Positions 47,623 to 56,715 are shown, numbered from the stretch's first letter. The stretch: 62,596 nucleotides of DNA from Deltaproteobacteria bacterium (GCA_009929215.1 SAAX01000005.1:1-62596); one strand, 5' to 3'. Translations and numbers: made by a program. The notes: a model not told the origin generated them from the letters alone.

Positions 47623-48776
47623 AGGGTGTCCTCAATGGGGGGAACGTGCATGTCTTGCAGTATGCGCGCAGCCACTTTTTCGGCGTCAAATTCACTCAGG
47701 GCCAGTTGGCGTCCGGCCTGTCCCATGCGGGCAATGTCTTGCGGGCTGATGATAAAAGCTTCCATAGCGCTGGCAAGCGCCTGCGGGTCGCGCACGGGCA
47801 CAAGATAGCCGTTGACGCCGGGGCGCACAACCTCGCGGCAGCCGGGTGCATCTGTTACCACGGCTGGCCGACCCATGCTCATGCCTTCCATGATGGATGT
47901 GGGCGTTCCCTCGCGCCACGAGGGCAGCACAAGAACATGGGCTGCCGCCACATAGGGGCGCACGTCGCTGGTTTCGCCAAGATATTCAATGCAGCCCTGT
48001 TGTTGCCATGCGTGCAACTGCTCAAGGCTCACACTGCCAAGACCTTTTTCTGGCGGCCCCAGCACCTGAAAGCGGGCTTCAGGATGGCGGGCCTTGAGCA
48101 TGCGTGCCGCCTCGGCGTATTCCGGCAGGCCCTTGGCCTCAAGCAGGCGCGCCACCAGCAGAAAAACCGGGGGGCCGTTCAGGCTGCCCTGATCAGTATA
48201 ATTGGCAAAGGGGCTGGGGGCAAAGCGTTTGGTATCCACCCCTGTGCCGCGTGCCGTAAGCACCCGTGCCTTGGGGCCCAAGATGCCCGACTGCTTGAAA
48301 ACCGTAATGTCGTCGTGATTCTGAAAAAACACGCCTTCAGCACCAGAGAGCGCACCCCGGTACAGCAGACGGCCCAGCCGATTGACGCATTTTTTTAAAA
48401 AAGTGTCTGCCTCAAAGGCGTAGCCAAGGCCAGTAATGGTGGCGTAAATGTGGGGCACTCCAGCAGCCCTTGCGGCCATACAGCCATAAATGACAGGCTT
48501 GATGGTGGAGGCAAAGAGCAGGTCTGGCTTTTCATCCTTGAAAAGCTTGAACAGCTCAAGCGTGGTGCGCAGGTCGCTCAGGGGGTTAAGGCCCTTTCTG
48601 TCCAGCGAATAGTGGCGCATGCGCGCACCCTGAGCTGTCAGCGTGGCTTCGGCGTTGGCGTCTCCCGGCGGGGCGCAGCAAACCACCTCGTGCCCCGCTC
48701 GGCGCATGTGGCGGATCAGCACGCTCCAGAAATTGCTCATGGCTTTTGCCTGGTTGCCCAGAACAATGATCTTCAT
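47619..48776 (-). CDS. Family 4 glycosyltransferase
   Basis: 385-residue GT-B enzyme beginning MKIIVLGNQAKAMSNF. An N-terminal Rossmann domain holds ASTIKPVIYGCMAARAAGVP near 89-108. The C-terminal domain has VLVLPSWREGTPTSIMEGMSMGRPAVVTD, where the E-x7-E pattern is typical of GT4. It overlaps the next gene by 4 bases. The likely role is adding a sugar to a polyprenyl-linked intermediate made by that neighbour. Confidence 0.9.
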   Translation of the reverse strand: MKIIVLGNQAKAMSNFWSVLIRHMRRAGHEVVCCAPPGDANAEATLTAQGARMRHYSLDRKGLNPLSDLRTTLELFKLFKDEKPDLLFASTIKPVIYGCMAARAAGVPHIYATITGLGYAFEADTFLKKCVNRLGRLLYRGALSGAEGVFFQNHDDITVFKQSGILGPKARVLTARGTGVDTKRFAPSPFANYTDQGSLNGPPVFLLVARLLEAKGLPEYAEAARMLKARHPEARFQVLGPPEKGLGSVSLEQLHAWQQQGCIEYLGETSDVRPYVAAAHVLVLPSWREGTPTSIMEGMSMGRPAVVTDAPGCREVVRPGVNGYLVPVRDPQALASAMEAFIISPQDIARMGQAGRQLALSEFDAEKVAARILQDMHVPPIEDTL

Positions 48777-49005
48777 GCTTGGCGCTCTCCCTTGTTCCGC
48801 GCTTGCCCAACGGGCTTGTGTCGCATGCGCAAGCCTATAGCATTACAACTGTGTTATGAAAAGGGGCCAAAACTCTCGGGTTTGTACGGCGGGTAGAGGC
48901 GGGTTGGCTTTACAGTCGTTCGCCTACAGGGTAAATGTCTGTGGGTCATGCACCACGCCCAAGGGCGCAGGCGCAGGCCGAAAATCTGAAAACAGGACGC
49001 AACAC

Positions 49006-50028
49006 ATGAGCGCGTATTCCGAACTTACCAAATCCATGACAGCCGAGCCTTCGCGTTGGCTCATTACCGGCGTTGCGGGCTTTATTGGCTCCAACCTGCT
49101 GGAAACCCTGCTCAAGCTTGGGCAGACCGTTGTTGGGCTGGACAACTTTATGACCGGCTACCAGAAAAATCTGGACATGGTGCGCGATATCGTTGGCCCC
49201 GAAGCTTGGAGTCGCTTTACCTTTATTGAAGGCGATATCCGCGATATCGATACCTGCCGCGAGGCCTGCAAGGGCGTACAGCATGTTCTGCACGAGGCCG
49301 CCCTCGGCTCAGTGCCGCGTTCCATTGACGATCCATTGCTGTCCAACAGCTGCAATATCACAGGTTATCTGCACATGCTGGTGGCCGCGCGCGATGCGGG
49401 CGTAAAAAGCTTTGTGTACGCTGCTTCTTCCTCCACCTACGGCGATTCGCCCGAACTGCCCAAGGTGGAAGACAAGATCGGCAGCCCGCTTTCGCCCTAT
49501 GCCGTTACCAAGTATGTGGACGAACTGTACGCCGATGTGTTCAACCGCTGCTACGGCTTCTCGAGCGTGGGCCTGCGTTACTTTAACGTATTTGGTCAGC
49601 GCCAGGATCCTTACGGTGCCTATGCCGCCGTTATTCCCCAGTGGTTTGCCAGCGTTATCAAGCAGGAAACCGTGTTTGTGAACGGCGATGGCGAAACCAG
49701 CCGCGATTTCTGCTATATCGACAACGTGGTGCAGGCCAACCTGCTGGCCAGCTTTGCCCAGGGCGATGCCACCAACAAGATTTACAACGTGGCCTTTGGC
49801 CAGCGCACAACCCTTAATGAGCTTTTTGGCCTCATCAAGGAAGAAGTGGCCCGTCACAAGCCTGAAGTGATGAGCGCCCAGTGCGTCCACCGCGACTTCC
49901 GTGCTGGCGACGTGCGCCATTCGCTTGCCGACATCAGCCGCGCCCATAACCTGCTGGGCTACGACCCGCAGTTTGACGTGCGTCAGGGCTTGCGCCTGGC
50001 GGGTGACTGGTACGCTGCCAACCTGTAA
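49006..50028 (+). CDS. UDP-N-acetylglucosamine 4-epimerase-like (WbpP/TviC type)
   Basis: 340-residue extended SDR that probably interconverts UDP-GlcNAc and UDP-GalNAc (or the uronate). The start at 49006 ([11 protein letters not shown]) follows [15 protein letters not shown] near 21-31 binds [12 protein letters not shown] near 102-110, SSSTYG and the catalytic SPYAVTK near 162-168 match the WbpP/TviC group. It is divergent from the GT4/sugar transferase pair and likely supplies an N-acetylated sugar to that pathway. A strong terminator follows. Confidence 0.9.
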   Translation: MSAYSELTKSMTAEPSRWLITGVAGFIGSNLLETLLKLGQTVVGLDNFMTGYQKNLDMVRDIVGPEAWSRFTFIEGDIRDIDTCREACKGVQHVLHEAALGSVPRSIDDPLLSNSCNITGYLHMLVAARDAGVKSFVYAASSSTYGDSPELPKVEDKIGSPLSPYAVTKYVDELYADVFNRCYGFSSVGLRYFNVFGQRQDPYGAYAAVIPQWFASVIKQETVFVNGDGETSRDFCYIDNVVQANLLASFAQGDATNKIYNVAFGQRTTLNELFGLIKEEVARHKPEVMSAQCVHRDFRAGDVRHSLADISRAHNLLGYDPQFDVRQGLRLAGDWYAANL

Positions 50029-50052
50029 CAGATCGCTGCATCCCGAGAATGT

Positions 50053-50080
50053 AAAAACCCCGCGCAAGCGGGGTTTTTTG
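50053..50080 (+). terminator. Terminator after the UDP-sugar epimerase
   Basis: AAAAACCCCGC (50053-50063) pairs perfectly with GCGGGGTTTTT (50068-50078) across a GCAA loop. Confidence 0.92.
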
Positions 50081-50286
50081 CTGCCTGAGGGCAGAACTAT
50101 ACCCTCCCCAAAAAAGGGGCGCAGGGCAGAGTGATTACGTCGCAGACAGACTCACCTGTGGGCCTATTGTTTTTTGGTCTCTGGCAGGGAGATGAACATT
50201 TATGCGCGGGTGTGTGCGAGGTGCTGGACCGGAGTAAAATGGCTTTCTAACGTAGCCAGAGGGCAAAAGGAAAGCATACACAGTCC

Positions 50287-50991
50287 CTAATTGTCGCCCA
50301 CTACAAAGGCCCCAGGATACATAGCCCGGAAGACATCAAGCTGCCGTTGCGCGCCAAAAGAATCGGGCCACGGCCCCACCTGTACGTTCCACATGTTGTT
50401 GCTGCCGTACACCAGCCTGCCCTTGTTGCCGCTCTGCGAAAGAATGCTGATGAGGTTGTCGGCATTTATGCGGTCGGCAAAGGCTCCCACCTGCACATAA
50501 AATGCTCCTGTGAGGTCGCCGTCTTCCTGCATGCGCTCCACGTCGCCGAGGCTTTGCACGCGCACGCGGGCCGTGCCAGGGCCTACCACATTCAAGCGGG
50601 TTGCCGCCGCGCGCGAAAGGTCGATGACGCGGTCGTCCACAAAGGGGCCCCGGTCGTTGATGCGCACATTAATGGAGCGCCCGTTGCCCAGATGGGTAAC
50701 ACGCACCTGGGTTCCCAGCGGCAAAATTTTGTGGGCCGCTGTCATGGCGTACTGATTGTATGTTTCGCCGTTGGCTGTGGTTTTGCCATGAAAGCCGGGG
50801 CCGTACCACGAGGCCGTGCCTTCTTCAACAAAACCTGCGGCAGATTTGAGCGGATAGTAGGTTTTGCCGCGCACCGTATAGGGGCGGCTGCCCGGCACGC
50901 CGCCCTTGCGCCACGAGCGTGAGCCGCAGCCGCTAATCAGTGCGGCGCAAAGCAGGGCTATGATGCAAAGCAGAAAAGGCCGAATGGTCAT
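50287..50991 (-). CDS. rlpA: Septal ring lytic transglycosylase RlpA (lipoprotein, DPBB-SPOR)
   Basis: Lipoprotein that cleaves or binds peptidoglycan at the septum. The start at 50991 (MTIRPFLLCIIALL) gives 234 residues with lipobox LISGC, Cys22. A double-psi beta-barrel domain (about 53-145) shows GTASWYGPGFHGKTTANGE and INDRGPF, with the conserved Asp. A C-terminal SPOR domain (about 158-230) opens GAFYVQVGAF. The start overlaps the stop of the unknown gene before it (ATGA). Confidence 0.93.
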   Translation of the reverse strand: MTIRPFLLCIIALLCAALISGCGSRSWRKGGVPGSRPYTVRGKTYYPLKSAAGFVEEGTASWYGPGFHGKTTANGETYNQYAMTAAHKILPLGTQVRVTHLGNGRSINVRINDRGPFVDDRVIDLSRAAATRLNVVGPGTARVRVQSLGDVERMQEDGDLTGAFYVQVGAFADRINADNLISILSQSGNKGRLVYGSNNMWNVQVGPWPDSFGAQRQLDVFRAMYPGAFVVGDN

Positions 50992-51986
50992 GCACACCCA
51001 CGCCCCTGACCAGCCAGATAGGGCAGGCAGGGCAGGGAATTTTTTTTGCCGCAGGCGGCGCACACGCCAGAGCCCTCGCATTCTGATGCGGCATCCTTGT
51101 CCAGTTCGCGCAGCAGGGCCAAGCCTTCCCGTCCCAGGCTGCCGCCCTGGCGAGCCCTGGCAAGCAGGGCGCGGGCGGGTTCGCGGCGGCCTGCCTGCAA
51201 AAAGTCTTTGGCGGCCATGAGGTAAAGACGCTCGCGGTCGTTGCCATAAAGAGAAGCCAGTAGATGATCATAGCTCTGCCCGAAGATGCGCCGGGCAAAG
51301 TCTTCTTCGCTGGCAAGCCAGCGGGCCAGGTGGGCATTGTGCCGCTCAACGGCCAGGTAGCCAGCAAGAAGCCGCAGCCCGTGGGTCAAAACGTGCATGA
51401 TGCGCGAAAGTTCGCGAGAGGAACTTTCGGATGTTTGCCCGCCGAGTCCGCGCAGGGGGTTGTACATGTCTGCCGTAACGGTAGATATGCGCGAAATCTG
51501 AATCAACCGATTGGCGTAGTGTTGGCCCTGAAAGGCGTCTTCCTTCAGCTTGGCGCATTCGTGAAAGGCGTAGCCAATGCACCAGTCGATGAGGCCCTCC
51601 AGGGCCTTTTGCGCGCCAGCCCCGCCGGGCAACACATTGTCTGCGTGGCGGCGTAGAGCCTTGATTTGCTCCTGTTCGGCGGCATTGCCGCATTCAGTGG
51701 ACATGGCCTCTGGCTGGGGCAGATCCATGGCGGGCATGCCGCCTGGGGCCACGGCCTCAATGCCGGGGCTGTTACGAAACAGGTGGTGGGCTGTGTCTTT
51801 GAGCCGCCAAAAAACCCCCTTGCGCATGGCCTCACCCAAAAGGTCGCGCAGGGCGGTATAAGAAACAGCTCCATCCACGTCAAAGCGGTGGCGCTGATCG
51901 GCCAACAGGCTGTAGACAGTGCAGTAATCACGCACCATGTCGCGCACTAGAAAGTCACGGTTGGCCAGCAGCCAGCGTCCGTTCAC
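50988..51986 (-). CDS. Unrecognised protein with Cys-rich C-terminus
   Basis: 332 residues, no signal peptide or membrane helix, mostly helical in composition. The N-terminus MNGRWLLANRDFLVRDM is followed by a Met/Pro-rich spacer near 78-95. Helices rich in His and Arg lie near 190-240 (MHVLTHGLRLLAGYL) and TPR-like Ala/Leu repeats near 260-300. The last 30 residues contain CEGSGVCAACGKK and two more Cys, which could bind a metal. It overlaps rlpA and the small gene before it by 4 bases each. I do not recognise the family. Confidence 0.75.
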   Translation of the reverse strand: MNGRWLLANRDFLVRDMVRDYCTVYSLLADQRHRFDVDGAVSYTALRDLLGEAMRKGVFWRLKDTAHHLFRNSPGIEAVAPGGMPAMDLPQPEAMSTECGNAAEQEQIKALRRHADNVLPGGAGAQKALEGLIDWCIGYAFHECAKLKEDAFQGQHYANRLIQISRISTVTADMYNPLRGLGGQTSESSSRELSRIMHVLTHGLRLLAGYLAVERHNAHLARWLASEEDFARRIFGQSYDHLLASLYGNDRERLYLMAAKDFLQAGRREPARALLARARQGGSLGREGLALLRELDKDAASECEGSGVCAACGKKNSLPCLPYLAGQGRGCA

Positions 51987-52252
51987 GCTTCGTCCTCCTG
52001 CAACAGGGCACGCGCAACGTCAATATCGTAAAGCAGAGTGGGGTCAGATTCTGTCTTGCGTTCCTGCTGGTACATACGGGCGGCGCTGCGCACCACGGCC
52101 ATGCTTAGCCAGGGGTGGCGTTCCCACACTTCGGGGTGGTCGGCCCGCCAAAGGCGAAATTCAACTTCTCCATCTGGCCCACGCCGCACATACACGCGCG
52201 ATTGGGCGTTGCCTGCCTGCGGGTGATAATATAATCCAAGCTGGTCTTTCAT
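51983..52252 (-). CDS. Small unrecognised protein
   Basis: 88-89 residues from the ATG at 52252 (MKDQLGLYYHPQAGN). Its composition suggests a small soluble beta-alpha domain: an early VYVRRGPDGEVEFRLW strand pair, then a helix SMAVVRSAARMYQQE. No known motif. It overlaps the next gene by 4 bases and is the first gene of the three-gene unit ending in rlpA. The ribosome binding site is weak, so the start is not certain. Confidence 0.65.
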   Translation of the reverse strand: MKDQLGLYYHPQAGNAQSRVYVRRGPDGEVEFRLWRADHPEVWERHPWLSMAVVRSAARMYQQERKTESDPTLLYDIDVARALLQEDEA

Positions 52253-52825
52253 TATAAGGATAGCCTTTGCGAATCTGCGGCACAAAATGGCCGCGAGTTG
52301 GTGCGGCGCGCCGCACATTACTGCTTGAGCATACGCGCATCAGGGGGCTTTGCCAAGGGTAGACGGAGATGCTGTGAAAAAATGTACAATATTTAAGAAA
52401 AAAGTTGCTTTTTGAGTGAAAAAATTGCCCTTCTACGTTGCCTAAAGTAATGATTTTGGCATGCTGTGTTCTAGTGCTTTGTGTCGCAAAGCCTTGATCG
52501 ACGGGTATTCTCGCGCCTTTTGTGTATATCATGGCGCCCCGGTTGTCATTATGTTGAAAATGGGCTAAGCAGTGATTTGACCGCGTTGCGGCCTGACGGT
52601 CGGTGGCCCTTGCACGTCCGTTATCCGCGATCCCTTGGGGCGTCCCGATTTTACGGGGCGGGCGCATGCTGGTATTTGCCGGCATGCGTGTGCTGACGGG
52701 GTAACTACCGTCAAGCACGGGCAGCGATTTCGCGCCTGTACCCCGGATTGCCGCACCGGATCGCCGCAGTTGACCGGCACGTCACGCGAGCGCGTGATAC
52801 AAACAAACCATGTGGAGGTATGGCA
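52253..52825. other. dsrA upstream region
   Basis: 573 bases without a gene. It runs from AT-rich sequence (about 52330-52470) to GC-rich leader sequence near dsrA. Structures seen are GCTTTG-N5-CAAAGC at 52476-52492, CGTCCCG/CGGGGCG at 52641-52660 (one wobble) and CGCATGC/GCATGCG at 52663-52688. I found no clean sigma-70 promoter. The divergent small gene at 52252 shares the region. Confidence 0.5.
52663..52688 (+). repeat. Hairpin in the dsrA leader
   Basis: CGCATGC (52663-52669) and GCATGCG (52682-52688) form a 7-bp stem with a 12-base loop. It follows directly on a second hairpin (52641-52660) and lies about 140 bases before dsrA. Confidence 0.45.
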
Positions 52826-54139
52826 ATGGCGAAACATGCAACCCCCTTGTTGGACCAGCTTGAAAGCGGCCCTTGGCCGAGCTTTGTGTCCGACATCAAA
52901 CAGGAGGCGGCCTCTCGGGCCCAGAATCCCAAGGGTCTTGATTATCAGATCCCTGTGGACTGCCCTGAAGACCTTCTGGGTGTGCTTGAGCTTTCCTACA
53001 ACGAAATGGAAACACACTGGAAGCACGGCGGCATCGTCGGCGTGTTCGGTTACGGAGGCGGCGTTATCGGCCGTTACTGCGACCAGCCCGAAATGTTCCC
53101 CGGCGTGGCTCACTTCCACACCATGCGTGTGGCCCAGCCTTCCGGTAAGTATTACCACAGCAAGTTCCTGCGCGACCTGTGCGACATCTGGGATCTGCGT
53201 GGTTCCGGTCTGACCAACATGCACGGTTCCACCGGCGACATCGTGCTGCTCGGTACCCAGACCCCCCAGCTGGAAGAAATCTTCCACGAACTGACCCACA
53301 ACATGAACGTCGACCTGGGTGGTTCCGGCTCCAACCTGCGTACGCCTGAAGCCTGCCTTGGCCAGTCGCGCTGCGAATATGCCTGCTACAACACGCAGGA
53401 CATGTGCTACCAGCTGACCATGGACTATCAGGACGAACTGCACCGCCCCGCCTTCCCCTACAAGTTCAAGTTCAAGTTCGACGGTTGCCCCAACGGCTGT
53501 GTGTGTGCCATGGCGCGCTCTGACTTTGCCGTTGTCGGTACCTGGAAGGACGACATCAAGATTGACCAGGACGCCGTGAAGGGCTACGTGGGCGGCGAAT
53601 TCGCCCCCAACGCCGGCGCTCACTCTGGCCGTGACTGGGGCAAGTTCGACATCCAGAAGGAAGTCGTTGACCTGTGCCCCTCCAAGTGCATGAAGTGGGA
53701 CGGCTCCAAGCTTTCCATCAAGACCGCTGACTGCGTGCGCTGCATGCACTGCATCAACACCATGCCCCGCGCTCTGCACATCGGTGACGAACGCGGCGCG
53801 AGCATCCTCGTGGGCGCCAAGGCTCCCGTGGTGGACGGCGCCCAGATGGGTTCGCTGCTCGTGCCTTTCGTCTCCTGTGAAGCCCCTTACGATGACGTGA
53901 AAGAAGTCATCGAAAAGATTTGGGACTGGTGGATGGAAGAAGGCAAGAACCGCGAGCGCGTGGGTGAAACCATGAAGCGCCTGTCGTTCCAGAAGCTGCT
54001 GGAAGTCACCGACACTCCCGCCGCTGCCTACCATGTGAAGGAACCGCGTTCCAACCCGTACATCTTCTTCAAGGAAGAAGAAGTGCCCGGCGGCTGGACC
54101 CGTGACCTCGCTGCTTACCGCAAACGCCATCAACGCTAG
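52826..54139 (+). CDS. dsrA: Dissimilatory sulfite reductase subunit alpha
   Basis: Alpha subunit of the siroheme enzyme that reduces sulfite in sulfate respiration, feeding DsrC trisulfide. The start at 52826 (MAKHATPLLDQLES) has TGGAGG 7 bases upstream. An in-frame ATG at 52820 lies too close to it. The product has 437 residues, the same length as in D. vulgaris. C-x5-C in ACLGQSRC near 176-183 and C-x3-C in GCPNGC near 221 bind the siroheme [4Fe-4S]. The ferredoxin domain (about 284-310) carries CPSKC and CVRCMHC. dsrB follows after 18 bases. Confidence 0.99.
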   Translation: MAKHATPLLDQLESGPWPSFVSDIKQEAASRAQNPKGLDYQIPVDCPEDLLGVLELSYNEMETHWKHGGIVGVFGYGGGVIGRYCDQPEMFPGVAHFHTMRVAQPSGKYYHSKFLRDLCDIWDLRGSGLTNMHGSTGDIVLLGTQTPQLEEIFHELTHNMNVDLGGSGSNLRTPEACLGQSRCEYACYNTQDMCYQLTMDYQDELHRPAFPYKFKFKFDGCPNGCVCAMARSDFAVVGTWKDDIKIDQDAVKGYVGGEFAPNAGAHSGRDWGKFDIQKEVVDLCPSKCMKWDGSKLSIKTADCVRCMHCINTMPRALHIGDERGASILVGAKAPVVDGAQMGSLLVPFVSCEAPYDDVKEVIEKIWDWWMEEGKNRERVGETMKRLSFQKLLEVTDTPAAAYHVKEPRSNPYIFFKEEEVPGGWTRDLAAYRKRHQR

Positions 54140-54157
54140 TCAAAGGGGGAGAAGAAC

Positions 54158-55303
54158 ATGGCTTTTATTTCTTCCGGGTACAATCCCGCAAAACCGATGG
54201 AAGGCCGCATTACTGACATCGGACCCCATAAGTATAATGAATACTTCCCGCCGGTGATCAAAAATAACTTCGGCAAGTGGCTCTATCACGAAATTCTGGA
54301 GCCCGGCGTGCTCGTGCACGTGGCCGAAAGCGGCGACAAGTGCTTTACCGTTCGCGTGGGTGGTACCCGTACCATGTCCATCACTCACATCCGTGAGCTG
54401 TGCGACATCGCCGACAAGCACTGTGGCGGCTACCTGCGCTGGACCACCCGTAACAACATTGAATTCATGGTTGACAGCGAAGCCGGCATGAAGGCCCTGC
54501 GCGACGACCTGAACAGCCGCAAGTTTAACGGCGGTTCGTTCAAGTTCCCCGTGGGCGGCACCGGCGCTGGCATCAGCAACATGGTGCACACCCAGGGTTG
54601 GGTGCACTGCCACACCCCCGCGACCGACGCCTCTGGCCCGGTTAAGGCCGTGATGGACGCCGTGTTTGATGACTTCAAGTCCATGCGTCTGCCCGCCCCC
54701 GTGCGCATCGCGCTTGCCTGCTGCATCAACATGTGCGGCGCCGTGCACTGCTCGGACATCGGCCTTGTGGGTATCCACCGCAAGCCCCCGATGGTCGACC
54801 ACGAATGGGCTGACCAGCTGTGCGAAATTCCTTTGGCCGTGTCTGCTTGCCCCACCGCCGCTGTGCGTCCCACCAAGGTGGAATACAACGGCAACAAGGT
54901 GAACTCCATCGCCATTAAGGAAGACCGCTGCATGTACTGCGGTAACTGCTACACCATGTGCCCCGCGCTGCCCATCTCGGACGGCGAAGGCGACGGCGTT
55001 GCCATCATGGTTGGCGGCAAGGTTTCCAACCGCATCAGCATGCCCAAGTTCTCCAAGGTCGTTGTGGGTTACATCCCCAACGAACCCCCCCGTTGGCCTT
55101 CGTTGACCAAGACCGTGAAGCACATCGTTGAAGTGTACGCGGCCAATGCCAACAAGTACGAACGTCTGGGCGACTGGGCTGAACGCATCGGCTGGGAAAC
55201 CTTCTTCAAGCTGACCGGCCTTGAATTCACCCACCACCTGATCGACGACTTCCGTGATCCCGCCTACTACACCTGGCGCCAGAGCACGCAGTTCAAGTTC
55301 TAG
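54158..55303 (+). CDS. dsrB: Dissimilatory sulfite reductase subunit beta
   Basis: Beta subunit, 381 residues, beginning [16 protein letters not shown]. The cluster and siroheme cysteines are in place: Cys151 in VHCHTPATD, and Cys188, Cys189 and Cys193 in ACCINMCG. A ferredoxin domain with [11 protein letters not shown] lies near 258-268. AAGGGGGAGAAG precedes the ATG. Codon use in dsrA and dsrB is strongly biased to C-ending codons, as in highly expressed genes. Confidence 0.99.
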   Translation: MAFISSGYNPAKPMEGRITDIGPHKYNEYFPPVIKNNFGKWLYHEILEPGVLVHVAESGDKCFTVRVGGTRTMSITHIRELCDIADKHCGGYLRWTTRNNIEFMVDSEAGMKALRDDLNSRKFNGGSFKFPVGGTGAGISNMVHTQGWVHCHTPATDASGPVKAVMDAVFDDFKSMRLPAPVRIALACCINMCGAVHCSDIGLVGIHRKPPMVDHEWADQLCEIPLAVSACPTAAVRPTKVEYNGNKVNSIAIKEDRCMYCGNCYTMCPALPISDGEGDGVAIMVGGKVSNRISMPKFSKVVVGYIPNEPPRWPSLTKTVKHIVEVYAANANKYERLGDWAERIGWETFFKLTGLEFTHHLIDDFRDPAYYTWRQSTQFKF

Positions 55304-55322
55304 ATATAGCTAGTTTATCAAC

Positions 55323-55348
55323 CCCGGCGGCGCAATTGCGCCGCCGGG
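55323..55348. repeat. 26-bp perfect palindrome between dsrB and dsrD
   Basis: CCCGGCGGCGCAA (55323-55335) is followed directly by its reverse complement (55336-55348). It ends 2 bases before the AGGAG ribosome binding site of dsrD and starts 20 bases after the dsrB stop. No U tract follows. It may block 3' exonucleases or set the dsrD to dsrAB ratio. Confidence 0.75.
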
Positions 55349-55362
55349 ACAGGAGAACCACC

Positions 55363-55599
55363 ATGGCTGACGACAAAGACGTTGTTGTTGATTTCCTGAA
55401 AAGCAAGTCCGGCTCCAAGTCCAAGTTCTATTTCAAGGACTTCCTTGAACTGTTCCCCGACAAGGGACCCCGCGACGTGAAAAAAGTGCTCACCAAGCTG
55501 GTGAACGAAGAAGTGCTGGAATTCTGGTCTTCTGGTTCTACCACCATGTACGGCATGAAGGGCGCTGGCAAGCAGTCTGCTGCTGAAGGCGAAGATTAG
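55363..55599 (+). CDS. dsrD: Dissimilatory sulfite reductase-associated protein DsrD
   Basis: Small winged-helix protein reported to bind DsrAB and stimulate sulfite reduction. The start at 55363 (MADDKDVVVDFLKSKS) follows AGGAG. It has 78 residues, the expected size, with SKSKFYFKDFLELFP near 19-33 and a C-terminal low-complexity tail GAGKQSAAEGED. It is the last gene of dsrABD. No further dsr gene follows. Confidence 0.97.
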   Translation: MADDKDVVVDFLKSKSGSKSKFYFKDFLELFPDKGPRDVKKVLTKLVNEEVLEFWSSGSTTMYGMKGAGKQSAAEGED

Positions 55600-55642
55600 T
55601 AGCTGACAAGCATTGGCCCAGTGTCTTTGCTTTTGGCTGCGC

Positions 55643-55708
55643 CAAAACGCGCTTTTTATTACGGTCGAGTACCCTGTGTACACTCCCTGCATAAAAAGCG
55701 CGTCTTTG
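55643..55708. repeat. Intergenic hairpin repeat, copy 1 (after dsrD)
   Basis: ACGCGCTTTTTAT (55647-55659) pairs perfectly with ATAAAAAGCGCGT (55691-55703). CAAA/TTTG extends the stem outward past one unpaired base. The 31-base loop contains CGGTCGAGTACC and GTACACTC, both shared with copy 2 at 57748-57811. It may terminate dsrABD, since the outer end is T-rich (GTCTTTGTTTG). Confidence 0.75.
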
Positions 55709-55778
55709 TTTGCCGATAGTGCCTAGGCATACGTCAATGTAGCTTGGCGAAATACAGCCAGGTTCGCATGGTTCTTTT

Positions 55779-55885
55779 GCCGGGTGCGAAACCCGGCCAT
55801 GCCCGTATGGGCATGCGCATCCGCAAGGCGCGTCAGCCTTTGCGTGGTTGCTTTAACAAGTTATGCCGCAACGCAAGTTGTGGCA
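55779..55885 (+). repeat. Cluster of four hairpins downstream of dsrD
   Basis: Stems: GCCGGGT/ACCCGGC (55779-55797), CATGCCC/GGGCATG (55798-55815), CGCAA-GGC/GCC-TTTGCG (about 55822-55844, one bulge), and TGCCGCAAC/GTTGTGGCA (55864-55885, one wobble, GCAA loop). The first two touch directly. It is either a small RNA or a processed 3' leader. No known RNA family was recognised. Confidence 0.5.
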
Positions 55886-56091
55886 TTTCTTGTATGTGGT
55901 ACCCGACAGGCGTATTGTGGCTCCTGACAGCCATTTTGCCGCATTGTGGCTTTGGCATGGCGTTTGGGTTGTGGCAGGGGTGATGCGAGTCCACAGGGCA
56001 TGTTTGCGACATCAGCATGCTTTTAAACGCAACCTTGCAACGTGCCTTGATTCTTTGCCTGCCCGATTGTCCACTCTGCCGAGGAGGCAGC

Positions 56092-56673
56092 ATGAGCACA
56101 TCATTCGTTGTTCCAGAAGCCGAGAGGAAATTTCTTTCGCGTCAGGCCCGTATGTCCATAGAGGCTGGCCTGGCGGGCAAGAGCATTGCCGACATCCCGC
56201 AGCCGCCAGCTGAGGAGTTTGAGCCGGGAAGCCCTCTGTTCCGCACGCTGGGGGCATTTGTGACCCTGCACATCAGCGGCAATTTGCGTGGCTGCATTGG
56301 CAACATTATCGGGCGCGAGCCGCTCTACGCAACCGTGTGGCATATGGCGCAGGCAGCGGCCTTTGCAGACCAGCGTTTCCCTGCATTGAGCCTGTCAGAA
56401 TGGCCACGCGTCAACCTTGATATTTCCGTGCTGGACGAGCTTACTGTGTGCCCAGACCCGCAGGCGGTGGAAGTGGGCCGTCATGGCCTTGTGTTGCAAT
56501 ATGCGGGGCGTAGTGGCGTGTTTTTGCCGCAGGTTCCCGTGGAGCAGGGGTGGGGCAGGCTGGAATACCTGGACAACCTGTGCCTCAAGGCCGGGCTGCC
56601 CCAGGGTACATGGCAACAGCCCGGCGCACAGCTGTTCTGGTATGAGGCTGTGGTGTTCAAGGCCGTAGACTGA
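56092..56673 (+). CDS. AMMECR1 domain protein
   Basis: 193-residue AMMECR1 family protein. The cellular role of bacterial members is not settled, although in some genomes they neighbour radical SAM AmmeMemoRadiSam genes. The start at 56092 (MSTSFVVPEAERKF) has GAGGAGG upstream. LRGCIGNIIG near 64-73, with the conserved LRGCIG core, and FADQRFPALS near 91-100 are the family hallmarks. GVFLPQVPVEQGW near 142-154 is also typical. No AmmeMemoRadiSam or Memo gene is adjacent. Confidence 0.9.
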   Translation: MSTSFVVPEAERKFLSRQARMSIEAGLAGKSIADIPQPPAEEFEPGSPLFRTLGAFVTLHISGNLRGCIGNIIGREPLYATVWHMAQAAAFADQRFPALSLSEWPRVNLDISVLDELTVCPDPQAVEVGRHGLVLQYAGRSGVFLPQVPVEQGWGRLEYLDNLCLKAGLPQGTWQQPGAQLFWYEAVVFKAVD

Positions 56674-56715
56674 AAGTTCTTCCCTCGCAGTCACCCCGCA
56701 GGTCATGCACCGTGC

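Larger units (their letters stand above)
55600..56091. other. Structured non-coding stretch between dsrD and the AMMECR1 gene
   Basis: 492 bases without a credible gene. It begins with the covarying hairpin (55643-55708). Four closely spaced hairpins follow (55779-55885), and then four copies of TTGTGGC at 55878, 55915, 55944 and 55969. The end holds the GAGGAGG ribosome binding site of the AMMECR1 gene. Confidence 0.55.

Noticed and set aside
52565-54133. Open frame of about 520 codons antisense to dsrA
   Set aside because: dsrA is unmistakable. The antisense frame has no recognisable domain or ribosome binding site.
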